7,064 bases of DNA from Actinomycetota bacterium (lineage in GTDB: Bacteria; Actinomycetota; Thermoleophilia; Gaiellales; Gaiellaceae): assembly GCA_005883365.1 (NCBI GenBank), contig VAXA01000090.1:1-7064 (forward strand), written 5' to 3'. The translations under genes were made by a program, and so were the position numbers. Position 1 is the stretch's first letter, and each line of letters begins with the position of its first letter. The notes under the pieces were generated by a model that made no database searches, was not told where the DNA came from, and saw only the letters and a list, made by a program, of their open reading frames with translations. Positions 5,851 to 7,064 of the stretch are shown in pieces.

Positions 5851-5853
5851 CAT

Positions 5854-5952
5854 TGGCGTGTTTGTTCCTCTTGGTAATCGCAGAGTCCCCGCAGACGGAT
5901 TGCCCCATTCGCCGGCCAATCCACTCCGGGCGTTCGGCGGGTAGAGGTAGCC
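5854..5952. promoter_or_regulatory. Divergent intergenic region, lipoprotein / permease
   Basis: About 100 bp between two divergently transcribed genes must hold at least parts of both promoters. I could not assign a confident -35/-10 pair in either direction. AGAGG at 5943-5947 on the plus strand precedes the permease GTG by 5 nt and is its likely ribosome binding site. Confidence 0.4.
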
Positions 5953-7064
5953 GTGGGGACTGATCCTGCGGACGCCCGCTCTGCAGGCGGCTTCTCGCCG
6001 CTGCTCTTCGCCGGCTTTGCGATCGCGTCGATCGGCGGGCCGCTCGCGTTGCCGAACTTCCTGCCCGCCACGGCGGGCGACGAGGGCATCGCGTCAGCGG
6101 GGCTCGTCGTGCTGCTCGCGGTCGCGGTCTTCGTCGCCCCGCTCGCGCTCTGGCTCGTCTATTCGCGGCGCGTCGTCTCGCCCGGTGGCTTGACCGCGTT
6201 CGTCGCAGCGGCGGCGGGACGGCGAGCTGCTCTGGTGCACGGCTGGATCTGGGCGTTCGCCTATTTCCTCTACCTCCCGTACACGATCACGTTCGTGGTC
6301 TACGACGTACTGCCGCCCGTCTTCCCCGGGATCGTTCCATACCGGTGGCCGCTCGAGCTCATCCTCCCCATCGCGATCGTCCTGCTCGTCCTCGCGCCGG
6401 TCCGCTGGGCCCTCGCGGCCCTAGCGGTGATCGGCGCGGCGCAGCTCGTGCTCATGCTCGTCCTCGGCGGCGTCGAGTTCGCGCACGTGCCGACGCGGTT
6501 CGCCACGGAGCCGAGCGTCGACCCGACCGGCCGCGCGGTGGGCGGAGCGGCGTTGTTGTTCATCTGCGCGAGCCTGCCCCTCTATCTCGGCGCCGAGGTG
6601 CGCGGCGGCGGCAAGACCGTGCGGCGCGGGGTGGCGGCGGCGGTCGCCGTCGTCGGTCTTTGCTTCTTCATCGCGGCACTGCCGATGTCCACCGTGCCGG
6701 AGGCGCTGCTGCGCACGCCGGTCCCGGCCGAAGCGATCTCGCATTACTACGGCAATCGCTCGCTGGGAATCGCCGTCGGGCTGGCGATCGCGGCGGGCAC
6801 GCTCGGGCTCATCGTGGCGGAGTACCTAGCGCTGGGCCGCCTGCTGCACTGGCTGCACGGCCCTCCGCTGCGGCGCGTCCTGCTCTGGATCGCGGTCCCG
6901 TTCGTCGCCGCCGATGCGTTTTCGCTGATCGATCCGGAGGCCTTCTACGACAAGCTGCTCAAGCCCTCGCTTGGCGCGCTCTTCATCTCGCAGCTCGTCG
7001 TCTTCCTCGTGTTCCCGCTCTTTCGGCGCGGCTTCCGCTGGCTGCCGCTCGTCGCGGTCGCCTC
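5953..7064 (+). CDS. APC-superfamily amino acid permease-like transporter, 3' end beyond window
   Basis: The first 370 residues of a membrane transporter; the frame is open to the right edge. About ten hydrophobic helices are visible, near 14-38, 48-70, 94-120, 132-150, 152-173, 195-212, 223-245, 269-292, 305-324 and 338-357. Features of the amino acid-polyamine-organocation fold include a glycine-broken first helix (FAGFAIASIGGPLALPNF, 19-36), SPGGLTAFVAAAAG (76-89) leading into GWIWAFAYFLYLPY (97-110), and helix 6 running into LYLGAEVRGGGKTVRRG (210-226), the counterpart of the E..xxP.R-like loop after helix 6 in APC proteins. Typical members have 12 helices and 400-500 residues, so roughly two helices are missing here. 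The substrate is not predictable. The GTG at 5953 has AGAGG 5 nt upstream and places a short polar tail before helix 1. The frame is open further upstream, but no better start was seen. Confidence 0.8.
   Translation, partial: MGTDPADARSAGGFSPLLFAGFAIASIGGPLALPNFLPATAGDEGIASAGLVVLLAVAVFVAPLALWLVYSRRVVSPGGLTAFVAAAAGRRAALVHGWIWAFAYFLYLPYTITFVVYDVLPPVFPGIVPYRWPLELILPIAIVLLVLAPVRWALAALAVIGAAQLVLMLVLGGVEFAHVPTRFATEPSVDPTGRAVGGAALLFICASLPLYLGAEVRGGGKTVRRGVAAAVAVVGLCFFIAALPMSTVPEALLRTPVPAEAISHYYGNRSLGIAVGLAIAAGTLGLIVAEYLALGRLLHWLHGPPLRRVLLWIAVPFVAADAFSLIDPEAFYDKLLKPSLGALFISQLVVFLVFPLFRRGFRWLPLVAVA

Noticed and set aside
6300..6744. Overlapping minus-strand open frames inside the permease
   Set aside because: Antisense shadows rich in Arg, Ala and Thr; the plus strand encodes consistent membrane helices with APC motifs through the whole region.

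Overview
This 7,064-bp window is GC-rich and densely coded, with strong G/C preference at third codon positions. That is why long open frames also appear on the antisense strand and in shifted frames. Codon use, GTG starts and the mix of small membrane proteins, Asp-box secreted proteins and a COG4315-type lipoprotein suggest a high-GC actinobacterium. Thermoleophilia-like is my best guess, but this is inference because no rRNA or other phylogenetic marker is present. I see no tRNA, rRNA, CRISPR array, transposase or integrase.

Layout. (1) 1-540 (-): N-terminal 180 residues of a covalent-flavin FAD-linked oxidase of the berberine bridge enzyme / 6-hydroxy-D-nicotine oxidase class, cut by the window edge. 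(2) 541-689: a short intergenic stretch with the oxidase ribosome binding site and a perfect 30-bp palindrome just past the upstream operon, probably a terminator stem. (3) 690-3829 (-): two secreted Asp-box (BNR, sialidase-like) beta-propeller proteins encoded by an ATGA-overlapping gene pair. They are diverged tandem paralogues that share a DRPW...HDF block and a C-terminal disulfide-like motif. (4) 3925-4554 (-): a CCoAOMT-type, cation-dependent SAM O-methyltransferase. (5) 4613-5023 (+): a four-helix membrane protein of unknown function, divergent from the methyltransferase. (6) 5020-5127 (-): what looks like the decayed C-terminal end of a lost gene, converging on the previous gene with interlocked stop codons. 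(7) 5266-5838 (-): a lipoprotein with two Yx(F/Y)xxD motifs. (8) 5953-7064 (+): an APC-superfamily permease, divergent from the lipoprotein and cut by the right edge.

How the genes work together: the only clear functional unit is the propeller pair, which is translationally coupled and exported. The methyltransferase lies 95 bp upstream on the same strand and could share its transcript, but nothing in the sequences requires a shared pathway. The other genes look like separate chromosomal units. I did not find a convincing new multi-gene system. The most interesting items are the sialidase-like pair without a recognisable sialidase active site and the small gene remnant.
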